This document shows, piece after piece, positions 9,686 to 17,567 of a stretch of 64,000 bases of DNA. The notes under the pieces are model-generated. The model saw only the letters and a list, made by a program, of their open reading frames with translations, did not search any database and was not told the DNA's origin. How positions within the stretch are numbered: position 1 is the first letter of the stretch; every line of letters begins with the position of its first letter. Source of the DNA: CAYNWT01 sp964485095 (GTDB taxonomy: Bacteria; Planctomycetota; Planctomycetia; Planctomycetales; Planctomycetaceae); the NCBI GenBank assembly GCA_964485095.1, contig CAZAIB010000018.1:1-64000 (forward strand). The letters run 5' to 3'. Position numbers and translations under genes: made by a program.

Positions 9686-9895
9686 CTGCCACCTCTCCCG
9701 CTTGCGGGAGAGGTCGCGGTCTCAGCCGCGGGAGAGGGCGAGCACAGAACTTCGGCCTTCGAAATTCCTTGTTCGACATTCGACATTCAGAGACGCGGAT
9801 GGTTTTTGCGGTAAGTTCGCGTAGCTTGAGGGGGACATGCTCGCCCTCTCCCGGGCTTAGAGCCCGACCTCTCCCGCAAGCGGGAGAGGTGGCAG
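9686..9895. repeat. long imperfect inverted repeat with internal palindromes
   Basis: Two ~58-base arms (9686-9743 and 9837-9895) are near reverse complements. Each also contains its own palindrome, CTCTCCCGCTTGCGGGAGAG on the left and the CAAG-centred version on the right. The ~93 bases between hold a short ATTCCTTGTTCGACATTCGA segment related to the arms of the element at 25665-25766. It fills the gap between the convergent CDGSH and phosphohexomutase-like genes. This looks like a REP- or MITE-like non-coding element. No transposase is present, and either arm could act as a transcription stop. Confidence 0.8.
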
Positions 9896-9914
9896 GGGTG
9901 GGGCGGCGTTGGGC

Positions 9915-11171
9915 TTATTGGTTGGTGGGTCGGTAGTGATCGGCGACGATGTCGGCCAGGCTTAGGCCTTGTTGGCTTAACCGAGTCAATAAGTGGGCCA
10001 GAGTTAGAACCGCGTCGCAGGCGATGGATTGTTTGGGGAACGCGTAGATACTTCGGTCGCACAAAATGTGCGGGCCTGAGGTTCGGCGGGCGGTCTTTAG
10101 CATGGGCCAGAGTCCTTCGACGTCTTCCAGGAAGAACTGCACATCGCCGTCCAGTATCGACGCGATTTCTTTTGGGAACGCGGGGTCGCCGAAGTTGTCG
10201 ATTAACACGCAGTGCCGCATGTCTTCGTCGATGACGAATCCGACGTCGGCTTTCTGTTCAAGAACAGCCTGCCCGACGGCGATCGTGTCAGCGTCGTCCG
10301 GATCGCTGAGATTGCGGGGACGTTTGGGGAGCTTCACAATCTGAAGCCGGTCGCCGAGTGGTTCGAACACAGCTTCGACAAGATCGCGGGCGACCTGGTC
10401 TTCCACACCAACACAAACCGTTAGCGGCCTGCGCAGTCGGACATACCGGCCAAGTCGTAACGCGTAGTCACTCGCAATTGGTTTGAAGGTATGCTGACCC
10501 GACCAGCGGACGGGTCGAGCGTGCTGGATTGGTGTGTCTCCGGCGCGCGGAACCTGGAGATGTTCGATATCAGCCGGGAGTGCTGTTGCGTCGAAGAAGT
10601 CCAGGCCGGTCCACGCGGGTGAGTGGCCGGAACCAGACACAAACACGCCGCTGGTTGCTGAGTGGAACCGGATTGCGTACTGCAGTGCGGGGCCAGTTGT
10701 GAGACCCAGATCGATGACGGCGCAGCCCATCAAACGCAGGCGGTCCTGGACTCCGGTCACGATGTCGGGCGAGGATGTTCGTTGGTCGTAGCCAATCACA
10801 ACGACCGGCGCGGTCCATGCGTCGACTTTTTCGCGACGATGAGTTCGCACGGCGCGCTGGGTGTCGTTCCATAGGTTCGCAGCGAACTGGCCGACGATGT
10901 CGCCGGCGACACGACGATCGATTTGGTTCAGGTAGACACCACGAATGCGTCCGAGCGATCGCTGCATCTCTGCAAGCTGTCGCGCCTGTTTCTGTTTTAG
11001 TCTCTCGACGACCGGCATCTCAGCCGCGCCGGTTTCGCAGTTTAGCGGGCAGGCCTGGCACGCCGGATAACACTGTGCGAGTCGCCCCAGATGGACGGCG
11101 TGGGAGATCGGTATCGTCTCGCCAGGGCAGACGTACAGCTTCTGATTTGCGTCTGCGAGTTCGAGGTGCAT
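9915..11171 (-). CDS. phosphohexomutase-like protein with N-terminal Cys cluster, probably non-catalytic
   Basis: A 418-residue protein with two parts. The first ~50 residues carry five cysteines: C15, and then C34, C38, C41 and C45 in QCYPACQACPLNC, which looks like a metal or Fe-S site. From about residue 120 the fold resembles the alpha-D-phosphohexomutase superfamily (phosphomannomutase/phosphoglucomutase). The serine-loop position usually reading TASHNP is SGSGHSP here (residues 179-185), so the residue directly before the His is G182. The metal loop usually reading DGDGDR is DEDMRH (315-320). Both key sites are therefore altered, suggesting a binding or regulatory protein rather than a mutase. 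Start is the ATG at 11171 with AGGGACGG upstream. It is divergent from holA. Confidence 0.7.
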   Translation of the reverse strand: MHLELADANQKLYVCPGETIPISHAVHLGRLAQCYPACQACPLNCETGAAEMPVVERLKQKQARQLAEMQRSLGRIRGVYLNQIDRRVAGDIVGQFAANLWNDTQRAVRTHRREKVDAWTAPVVVIGYDQRTSSPDIVTGVQDRLRLMGCAVIDLGLTTGPALQYAIRFHSATSGVFVSGSGHSPAWTGLDFFDATALPADIEHLQVPRAGDTPIQHARPVRWSGQHTFKPIASDYALRLGRYVRLRRPLTVCVGVEDQVARDLVEAVFEPLGDRLQIVKLPKRPRNLSDPDDADTIAVGQAVLEQKADVGFVIDEDMRHCVLIDNFGDPAFPKEIASILDGDVQFFLEDVEGLWPMLKTARRTSGPHILCDRSIYAFPKQSIACDAVLTLAHLLTRLSQQGLSLADIVADHYRPTNQ

Positions 11172-11382
11172 GACCGTCCCTGGTCAGAATTGAGTCGAAC
11201 CGAACGCAGCAACTTGTCGGCGTTCGGGAGTTCAGGAAGCGTAAGCCAGACGCAAAATGAAGGTCAATACCCACAAAACGGGCCGATCGCCGCCTGTCGC
11301 CTTCTCTAACGACCGCCGTGGGTGAAAATCGCGGTTCTTCTTGCTGTAATCCGTCTCTCAGACTCCCGTTGACTGAATCCAA

Positions 11383-12393
11383 ATGCACGCCACTGACTTC
11401 CTGAAAGAACCTGACAAGCACGCTCACGTCGGCGTGGCTGTTTTGTTTGGTTCAGAAACGCACCTGCGATCGCGGGCCAGAAAAAGCCTCGCGGCGGTTC
11501 TGTGCGGCGATGCGGGCGAAGATTCGGATCTTGGGTTGTCCGTCTTCAACGGAAAAGATGCCGACTACAAATCGGTCAGCGACGAGCTGCTGACCGTCTC
11601 CATGTTTGGCGATCACCGCGTCGTGGTCATTGAAGACGCCGACGACTTCGTCTCAAAGAACCGGCCCCAGTTGGAAAAGTATGTTGAGAAGCCCGCGCGG
11701 AAAGCGACTTTGATTTTGGATGTGAAGTCGTGGCCGAAAAACACCAAGCTGGCGAAGAAAGTGGTGTCGACGAAGGGGCTGACCATCGAATGTACTGAAC
11801 TCACCGGAGCCGTTCTGCTGCGGTGGATTACAGAACTCGCAGAGACCGAATACGAAAAGAAGATTTCGAAAGACGCCGCCGCAGCGATGGTCCAACTTGC
11901 TGGTTCCAGCCTTGGGTTGCTGGGGCAGGAAGTCGAAAAGCTGGCCAACTACGTCGGTGACCGCGACCGAATTACTCCGGAAGATGTCCGCACGCTTGTC
12001 GGCGGCTGGAAAGCCGAAACGACGTGGGTCATGTTGAACGCGGCCCGTGACGGTAAGGTCAACGAAGCGCTTGAATGTCTGGACCAACTGCTGGGTGCGG
12101 GTGAAGCTCCACAGCGCATTCTGGGCGGGCTGAACCACACGTTCCGCAAAATCGCGCAGGCGACAGAATCGTCCCGCGGAGGCAAACCTCTTAGCGCGGC
12201 GGTTAAAGATGCGGGTGTATTTTACAAAGAGACCCGAGCGGTCGAACTTTACATGCGAAGAATTGGCCGACCGCGCGCGGAACTCATTCTGCATCGCCTG
12301 GCTAAGGCAGATCGCAACATGAAGGGCGGCAGTCGCATGCCGCCGCGGTTCCAATTGGAACAACTACTAATCTCTCTTGCGGGCGTGAAGTGA
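11383..12393 (+). CDS. DNA polymerase III subunit delta
   Basis: A 336-residue HolA, the clamp-loader subunit that opens the sliding clamp. The N-terminal AAA+-like domain lacks a Walker A, as usual for delta. It is followed by the diagnostic segment around residues 160-200 (AAAAMVQLAGSSLGLLGQEV, then KLANYVGDR and the ITPEDV segment) and a helical C-terminal collar domain with APQRILGGLNHTFRKI. The length is normal for the family. The stop overlaps the start of the next gene by one base (TGATG), so the flavoprotein downstream is translationally coupled. Confidence 0.93.
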   Translation: MHATDFLKEPDKHAHVGVAVLFGSETHLRSRARKSLAAVLCGDAGEDSDLGLSVFNGKDADYKSVSDELLTVSMFGDHRVVVIEDADDFVSKNRPQLEKYVEKPARKATLILDVKSWPKNTKLAKKVVSTKGLTIECTELTGAVLLRWITELAETEYEKKISKDAAAAMVQLAGSSLGLLGQEVEKLANYVGDRDRITPEDVRTLVGGWKAETTWVMLNAARDGKVNEALECLDQLLGAGEAPQRILGGLNHTFRKIAQATESSRGGKPLSAAVKDAGVFYKETRAVELYMRRIGRPRAELILHRLAKADRNMKGGSRMPPRFQLEQLLISLAGVK

Positions 12394-13070
12394 TGAGCGA
12401 ACAAGAACCACCATTTCGTCCGTACTCAGAATTCGTTGAGTACCCACCAGCTGAAATGACTCAGCGTGCGGCGGAATTCCACGAGACGCTTTCACGACGG
12501 CGCACGATTCGGGAATTCTCCGATCGGCCGGTTCCGCGCGAACTGATCGAACAGTGCATCGCGTCCGCGCGGTTGGCGCCGAGTGGTGCGAACCAGCAAC
12601 CGTGGCACTTTGCGTGTGTGGGTGATGCAGAAACGAAAAAGCAAATCCGGTTGGCTGCTGAAGAAGAGGAACGCGAGTTCTACCAGCGCCGCGCGTCGGA
12701 CGAATGGTTGGAGGCGCTGCACCCGTTCGGGACAGACGACCACAAACCATTCCTCGAAACCGCGCCGTGGCTGATCGCGATTTTTGGTGAGACGTACGGA
12801 CTTAACGAAGACGGCTCGCAGGCGAAGCACTACTACGTGCAGGAGTCTGTCGGTATCGCCACAGGTTTCCTAATCGCCGCGCTCACAAACGCGGGCCTTG
12901 GAACGCTGACTCACACGCCCAGCCCAATGAAGTTTCTAAGCCAGATTCTTGGCCGCCCCACCAACGAACGCGCCTACATTTTGCTGGTCGTTGGCTACCC
13001 GGGCAGCGATGTGAACGTGCCGGATATATCAAAAAAATCGGTCAACGATGTGAGTAGCTGGCACGTGTAG
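12393..13070 (+). CDS. nitroreductase-family flavoprotein, iodotyrosine-deiodinase-like
   Basis: A 225-residue FMN-binding protein. The N-terminal LSRRRTIREFSDRPVP (about 34-49), APSGANQQPWHF (about 62-73) and C-terminal GLGTLTHTPSP segments are nitroreductase hallmarks. The closest match I can recall is the iodotyrosine deiodinase (IYD) subgroup. The active-site lid that in the human enzyme supplies Glu157, Tyr161 and Lys182 appears here as E93, Y97 and K118 in EEEEREFY and TDDHKPFLETAP, with the same spacing inside the first motif. This supports reductive dehalogenation or binding of a halotyrosine-like substrate, but the natural substrate in bacteria is open. I used the ATG at 12393 over the adjacent GTG because it gives the TGATG coupling to holA. 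Confidence 0.82.
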   Translation: MSEQEPPFRPYSEFVEYPPAEMTQRAAEFHETLSRRRTIREFSDRPVPRELIEQCIASARLAPSGANQQPWHFACVGDAETKKQIRLAAEEEEREFYQRRASDEWLEALHPFGTDDHKPFLETAPWLIAIFGETYGLNEDGSQAKHYYVQESVGIATGFLIAALTNAGLGTLTHTPSPMKFLSQILGRPTNERAYILLVVGYPGSDVNVPDISKKSVNDVSSWHV

Positions 13071-13200
13071 AGCTTCGTGCAAACGGAGGACATGAGAAAT
13101 CGTTCCAACATGAACATCTACCCAGCCTGACTGCTGTTCCCGCCGAAGAAGTGTCGCAATTCGCTGGAATCGTCGTTAGTCTGGGATTCTGATAATTGAT

Positions 13201-15213
13201 GTGCTCGGAGGGTTTGCTTTGCTTGACCGTGTTCCAACGTCGACGTGCCTCTTTCATCACTCTTTGGTTCGAATCGCGGCCGCTTTCCTGGTTGTGACGC
13301 TGTGTGCGTCAGACGCAAGGTCGCAGATGAACCGGTCCGGTGGGGACGGACAAAAATCGGGCCAAAAAAAAGCCAACACAGGCAAGGTCCCTCGTGGTAG
13401 CGGGAAGTCTCCGTACCCAACTCCGAAGGGAGTTGACCCCGCGAAGCTGTCCCGCGCGAAAGCGTCAGCGGCGAAGATTGATTCGATGGTCAAGTCGGCT
13501 CAGCGTCGCAAGAACATCGAATCCAACCCGCCGACCAGCGACGCGCAGTTCGTCCGTCGAGCTTACGTTGAGATTTCGGGAACCATTCCAACTCTCAAAG
13601 AGAGTTACGACTTCATCAAGTCGAAGGATAAAGCCAAACGCGAAAAGCTGATCGACAAACTGATTAGCTCAGAAGGTTACGTCAGCACCAACTTTAATTA
13701 CTGGGGCGACCTGCTTCGAATTCGCGATCGCCTGGCCAACAACAATGGCAACGTGGTGGCACAGCCTTACCATGAATGGATCAAGTCATCGATCAGGCAA
13801 AACAAGCACTACGATGATTGGGTCAGGGAAATGCTGACCGCGGAAGGCAAGATCTGGGACAACCCGGCCGTCGGTTACTTCATGCGTGACTCGGGTATGG
13901 AACTGGATGCCGTCGATCACATGGTTCGCACGTTTCTCGGAACGCAAATCGGGTGTGCTCAATGTCACGATCATCCGTTTGATAGTTGGACTCAAAAGCA
14001 GTTCTACCAAATGGCCGCGTTCACATATGGAACTCGAACCCGACGTGGTGGCGGCGACAAGATGTACGGCAAGAACCCGATCACTCGCGTTCGCGCAGAG
14101 ATGAAGAAGATCGATCCGGACCAGAAGACAAACGGCAATTTCAACCGCATCCTCCAGTCCAACTTCTTCACCGTATTTGAGCAACCGAACCGTAGACTGC
14201 GGCTGCCGCACGATTACCAATACGACGACGCCAAGCCCAAGTCGGTTGTTAAGCCAGCCACGATACTTGGAAAGTCCATCACTGTTGCGAAGGGGCAGTC
14301 GCCGCGTGAAGCAATGGCGGACTGGATGGTGGCTCCCGACAATCCGCGGTTCGCAAAGTCTGTGGCGAACCGCTTATGGGCCAAGGCTATGGGCCGTGCC
14401 TTGATGGAACCAATTGACGACATCCAGGACAACACGAAGTCTTCGATACCGGCTGTCACCAAGTTCCTGACAGAAGAATTGGTTCGACTGGATTTCGATA
14501 TGAAGGAATTCATGCGGATCATTTACAACACTCGAACCTGGCAACGGCAGGCTACGCCAACCGATGTCGATTTGGCTGAACCGTACTATTTCCCGGGGCC
14601 TGTCCTGCGGCGGATGACAGCTGAGCAGATTTGGGATTCACTGCTGACCCTGGCGGTTTACAACGCTGGCTCCTTCCGCCGAACGGATTTTTCAGACGTG
14701 GCGAAGGTTGTTGATGTCGATCTCAAGAACGTCAAAGCTACGGAAATCTTGAAGCGTTCTAAAGAATTCGGCGACAAGTACAGCACCACCGCGATGCGGA
14801 AAGAAGATCGCACGCATTCGTACAAAGGCATGACGCTGGCTCGCGCTTCGGAACTGCCGCTTCCTGTTCCGCCGAACCACTTCCTCCGCCAGTTTGGTCA
14901 GGGAGACCGTGAGCTCATCAATACAGCATCGACCGATGGTTCTGTCAGTCAGGTGCTGACGATGTTTAACGGGCAGATTACGCACATGATGCTGGAACCG
15001 GGTTCGGTGATTTACGACAACGTTCTCAAGGGAACGTCGTTGAAGAATCGAATCGAAATCATCTTCCTTAGCATTCTGAATCGGTTCCCAACATCTTCGG
15101 AAATGAAGATCGCTCAGGAAGAGATTATGTCGAATCGTAAGAAGGTCGGAGCCGGTTACGGAAACGTGATTTGGGCGCTCATCAACACGAAAGAGTTTCT
15201 GTTCCAGCAATAG
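13201..15213 (+). CDS. DUF1549/DUF1553 secreted protein
   Basis: A secreted protein of about 670 residues with the planctomycete-typical DUF1549 (about 100-310) followed by DUF1553 (about 390-640). It contains the heme-like motif CAQCHDHPFD at about residue 252, characteristic of DUF1549. A hydrophobic signal segment (RIAAAFLVVTLCASDARS) precedes a basic Gly/Lys/Pro-rich linker. The start is uncertain: GTG at 13201 gives the longest form, while TTG at 13264 would give a more compact signal peptide; neither has a good Shine-Dalgarno site. It pairs with the DUF1501 gene 54 bases downstream, the usual genomic partner. The family is very abundant in planctomycetes. A role in polysaccharide or sulfate-ester breakdown is often proposed but not established here. 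Confidence 0.88.
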   Translation: MLGGFALLDRVPTSTCLFHHSLVRIAAAFLVVTLCASDARSQMNRSGGDGQKSGQKKANTGKVPRGSGKSPYPTPKGVDPAKLSRAKASAAKIDSMVKSAQRRKNIESNPPTSDAQFVRRAYVEISGTIPTLKESYDFIKSKDKAKREKLIDKLISSEGYVSTNFNYWGDLLRIRDRLANNNGNVVAQPYHEWIKSSIRQNKHYDDWVREMLTAEGKIWDNPAVGYFMRDSGMELDAVDHMVRTFLGTQIGCAQCHDHPFDSWTQKQFYQMAAFTYGTRTRRGGGDKMYGKNPITRVRAEMKKIDPDQKTNGNFNRILQSNFFTVFEQPNRRLRLPHDYQYDDAKPKSVVKPATILGKSITVAKGQSPREAMADWMVAPDNPRFAKSVANRLWAKAMGRALMEPIDDIQDNTKSSIPAVTKFLTEELVRLDFDMKEFMRIIYNTRTWQRQATPTDVDLAEPYYFPGPVLRRMTAEQIWDSLLTLAVYNAGSFRRTDFSDVAKVVDVDLKNVKATEILKRSKEFGDKYSTTAMRKEDRTHSYKGMTLARASELPLPVPPNHFLRQFGQGDRELINTASTDGSVSQVLTMFNGQITHMMLEPGSVIYDNVLKGTSLKNRIEIIFLSILNRFPTSSEMKIAQEEIMSNRKKVGAGYGNVIWALINTKEFLFQQ

Positions 15214-15267
15214 AGACATCCGGCAAACGCAACACCAATCAGCTGACTCACTCGGGGGCACATCGAT

Positions 15268-16548
15268 ATGACTGATTCAAATCTCGACGATCTTTCTCGG
15301 CGGCGGTTCATGGCGTCGGTCGCCAAAGGTTGCCTTGGTGTTAGTGTGATGCCGATGGTTGGCTCGATGGCCTCAGCAGCGGCAATGCCTCCGATGGCGG
15401 GCAAAGCGAAGCACTTGATTTACCTGTTCATGCAAGGAGCCATGTCGCACCTGGACACGTTCGACACCAAGCCCGGAGCCGAAACCCAGGGTGAAACAGA
15501 AAGCATCAGCACGGCTGTTTCCGGTGTGCAGTTTGGTAACGGACTGCCCGGACTGGCGAAGCGAGCCAATCAGTTGGCCGTCATCCGTTCAATGACCACC
15601 GAAACCGGCGCGCATGAGCAGGGTCAGTACCTGATGCGGACCAGCTACAAGGCGATCGGTTCGATCCGTCACCCGTTTCTTGGTGCGTGGATGCACAAGG
15701 TTGGTGGAAAGCTAAACAAGGATCTTCCCGGTAGTGTACTGGTTGGTGGCGCGAATCGGCATCCGGGTGCAGGTTACCTGTCGGCCGAGTTCTCACCGGC
15801 TCCGGTTGGTAGTGCGGCCACGGGCTTGCAGAATACGAAGTCGCCCGGCTACATCAAAAACAACCAACTTGAGAAACGTTTGCGGCTTACCAAGAAGTTC
15901 GAACGCGACTTCTGGAAGAAGTACAAGCATCGTGAAGTGCAGGCGTACCTCGACTACTACAACGAAGCGGTCAAGTTGCTAAAGAGCAAAGACCTTGTTG
16001 CGTTCGACATCAAGAAAGAAAAGGAAGAGGTTCGAAAGAACTACGGCGTGAATAAAATCGGTCAGGGTTGCCTGTTGGCTCGACGCCTGGTTGAAAAGGG
16101 CGTTCGCTGCGTCGAAGTTGAATATGGCAGCTGGGACCATCACCGTGATGTGTTCACAACATTGCCCGATCGCTGCGCGGAACTCGACCAGGCCGTCTCT
16201 GCACTGCTTGACGATCTGACGGCGTCCGGACGAATTAAAGATACGATGATTGTCATCGGGACGGAGTTTGGTCGTACCCCGAAGATCAATCAAAACGTCG
16301 GCCGCGACCACCATCCGGGTGCGTTTAGTTGCGTGTTGGCTGGTGGCAGCGTGAAGGGCGGAACCGTCTACGGCAAAACGGACAAGACGGGAGCGTCAGT
16401 CGAAGACGATGGTGTCTACCCAGCCGACCTCAACGCAACCATCGCGTATGGACTCGGGCTGCCCATCTCCAAAGAGTTCAAGTCCGACACCGGTCGCCCC
16501 TTCAAGATCGCCCACGACGGCGAACCCATCAAAGAACTCTTCACCTAG
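15268..16548 (+). CDS. DUF1501 protein with twin-arginine signal
   Basis: A 426-residue protein of the DUF1501 family (alkaline-phosphatase/sulfatase-like fold). The N terminus carries a Tat-type signal with SRRRFMASVAKG followed by a hydrophobic segment ending in SMASAAA, so it is probably exported folded, perhaps with a bound metal. Conserved segments include GAMSHLDTFDTKPG (about 50-64), SWDHH (about 290), GTEFGRTPKI and GRDHHP (about 330-350). It follows the DUF1549/1553 gene, its regular neighbour in planctomycetes, and the two are likely one operon. The stop codon abuts a hairpin repeat (16549-16576). The substrate is unknown. Confidence 0.9.
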   Translation: MTDSNLDDLSRRRFMASVAKGCLGVSVMPMVGSMASAAAMPPMAGKAKHLIYLFMQGAMSHLDTFDTKPGAETQGETESISTAVSGVQFGNGLPGLAKRANQLAVIRSMTTETGAHEQGQYLMRTSYKAIGSIRHPFLGAWMHKVGGKLNKDLPGSVLVGGANRHPGAGYLSAEFSPAPVGSAATGLQNTKSPGYIKNNQLEKRLRLTKKFERDFWKKYKHREVQAYLDYYNEAVKLLKSKDLVAFDIKKEKEEVRKNYGVNKIGQGCLLARRLVEKGVRCVEVEYGSWDHHRDVFTTLPDRCAELDQAVSALLDDLTASGRIKDTMIVIGTEFGRTPKINQNVGRDHHPGAFSCVLAGGSVKGGTVYGKTDKTGASVEDDGVYPADLNATIAYGLGLPISKEFKSDTGRPFKIAHDGEPIKELFT

Positions 16549-16576
16549 CGAACGTTCCGTTCGATCGGTATCCGGT
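16549..16576 (+). repeat. stop-codon-linked hairpin repeat, copy A
   Basis: Directly after the TAG stop of the DUF1501 gene, CGAACG and CGTTCG form a 6-bp stem around the loop TTC. The 13-nt tail ATCGGTATCCGGT follows and then a G-rich stretch. Copies B (17426-17453) and C (60633-60660, minus strand) have different arms with preserved pairing and the identical tail. The remaining 284 bases to the next gene start contain short direct repeats (CCTACAG twice near 16682) and no open frame I would call. Confidence 0.8.
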
Positions 16577-16789
16577 CGGGACGGTGGTTTTGTTGTGAAG
16601 GTGCGCACCCGGTTGTTTGGGTGTGGTGGTGCTGGCTGGTGTGCAGTCACTCTTTTGCTCAGGCTGGAGGAGGTTTGACTTCCTACAGCCTACAGCCTCA
16701 CCCCTACCGCCTCCCTCATAATCCGAACTGACGTGCAACTTGAGGCGAAGCCAGGCTAACATCCCCTGTTCCCGTCCACCGACCGCGCG

Positions 16790-16795
16790 TATAAT
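16790..16795 (+). promoter_or_regulatory. possible -10 box for yqgE-like gene
   Basis: A perfect TATAAT lies 65 bases before the ATG at 16861. The best -35 candidate (CTGTTC near 16765) is weak and spaced about 19 bases, so the assignment rests mainly on the -10 match and position. Confidence 0.3.
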
Positions 16796-16860
16796 TCGTG
16801 CTATGGGTGAAGCGACCGGGCCAGTCTCTTCGTGATCGAAACAAATCCTGTAGTTCGAAT

Positions 16861-17424
16861 ATGTCACAAGCACTCAAAGGTCATTTTCTTGTTGCCGCCC
16901 GGCACCTGAACGACCCCAACTTCTTCAAGACCGTCGTGTTGATCATCGATCACGGGGACGAAGGAGCGATGGGGTTGGTTGTGAACCGGCCGTCTTGCCT
17001 GAGTGTCGCGGCAGCTTTGTCGCATGAATTCGATTTGTCAGCGTCCAGTGAGATGGTTCACTTTGGTGGCCCTGTTGATCGCGAGGCGTTGTTTATTCTC
17101 CACAACGCAGACCGTGGCGACTGCTGCAAACAAATCGTTGTTCCTGGTGTCGTGACTGTCGGTTCGTCCGAAGAGTTTCAGTCAGTCCTGGGTGCTGTCG
17201 AAGCGCAGGAACCGTTGGCTTACCGCATCTTCCACGGGTGCGCCGGTTGGGCGCCCGACCAACTGGAGGGCGAGATCGAGCGCGGTGACTGGTTGGTTCT
17301 GCCCGCGTGTTCAGAAACGACGTTCCACGAAGACCCGTACGAACTTTGGGACTTCTGTCTATCAAAGATCCACCGCGCGAATCGCATCCTCCCGCACGTA
17401 GTCAGAAACCCTGAGTGGAACTAA
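16861..17424 (+). CDS. YqgE/AlgH family protein (UPF0301)
   Basis: A 187-residue cytosolic protein of the UPF0301 family. Family signatures are the N-terminal LKGHFLVAARHLNDPNFFKTV, the segment EGAMGLVVNRPS (about 40-51) and the later GCAGWAPDQLEGEIERGDW (about 125-143). I chose the ATG at 16861 because it begins the conserved N terminus, while the upstream in-frame ATG at 16798 adds 21 unconserved residues across a promoter-like region. The biochemical function of the family is not settled; a regulatory role is inferred from AlgH. Copy B of the hairpin repeat begins one base after its stop. Confidence 0.93.
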   Translation: MSQALKGHFLVAARHLNDPNFFKTVVLIIDHGDEGAMGLVVNRPSCLSVAAALSHEFDLSASSEMVHFGGPVDREALFILHNADRGDCCKQIVVPGVVTVGSSEEFQSVLGAVEAQEPLAYRIFHGCAGWAPDQLEGEIERGDWLVLPACSETTFHEDPYELWDFCLSKIHRANRILPHVVRNPEWN

Positions 17425-17425
17425 G

Positions 17426-17453
17426 GCAACGTTCCGTTGCATCGGTATCCGGT
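17426..17453 (+). repeat. stop-codon-linked hairpin repeat, copy B
   Basis: One base after the TAA of the YqgE gene, GCAACG and CGTTGC form a 6-bp stem around TTC. The same 13-nt tail ATCGGTATCCGGT as in copy A follows, then a G-rich run (AGGGGAGGCGGCAGG). Two of the six arm positions differ from copy A and both are compensated on the other side. Confidence 0.8.
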
Positions 17454-17567
17454 AGGGGAGGCGGCAGGCGTTGGTGGCTGCGGGGCCGGTTTGACACGCT
17501 GCGAAGCGTGTGGTTTTTGCTTGCTGCGGCTCCTTGATGTCCTGTCAGGAATCGCTCGCGTCCTGAT

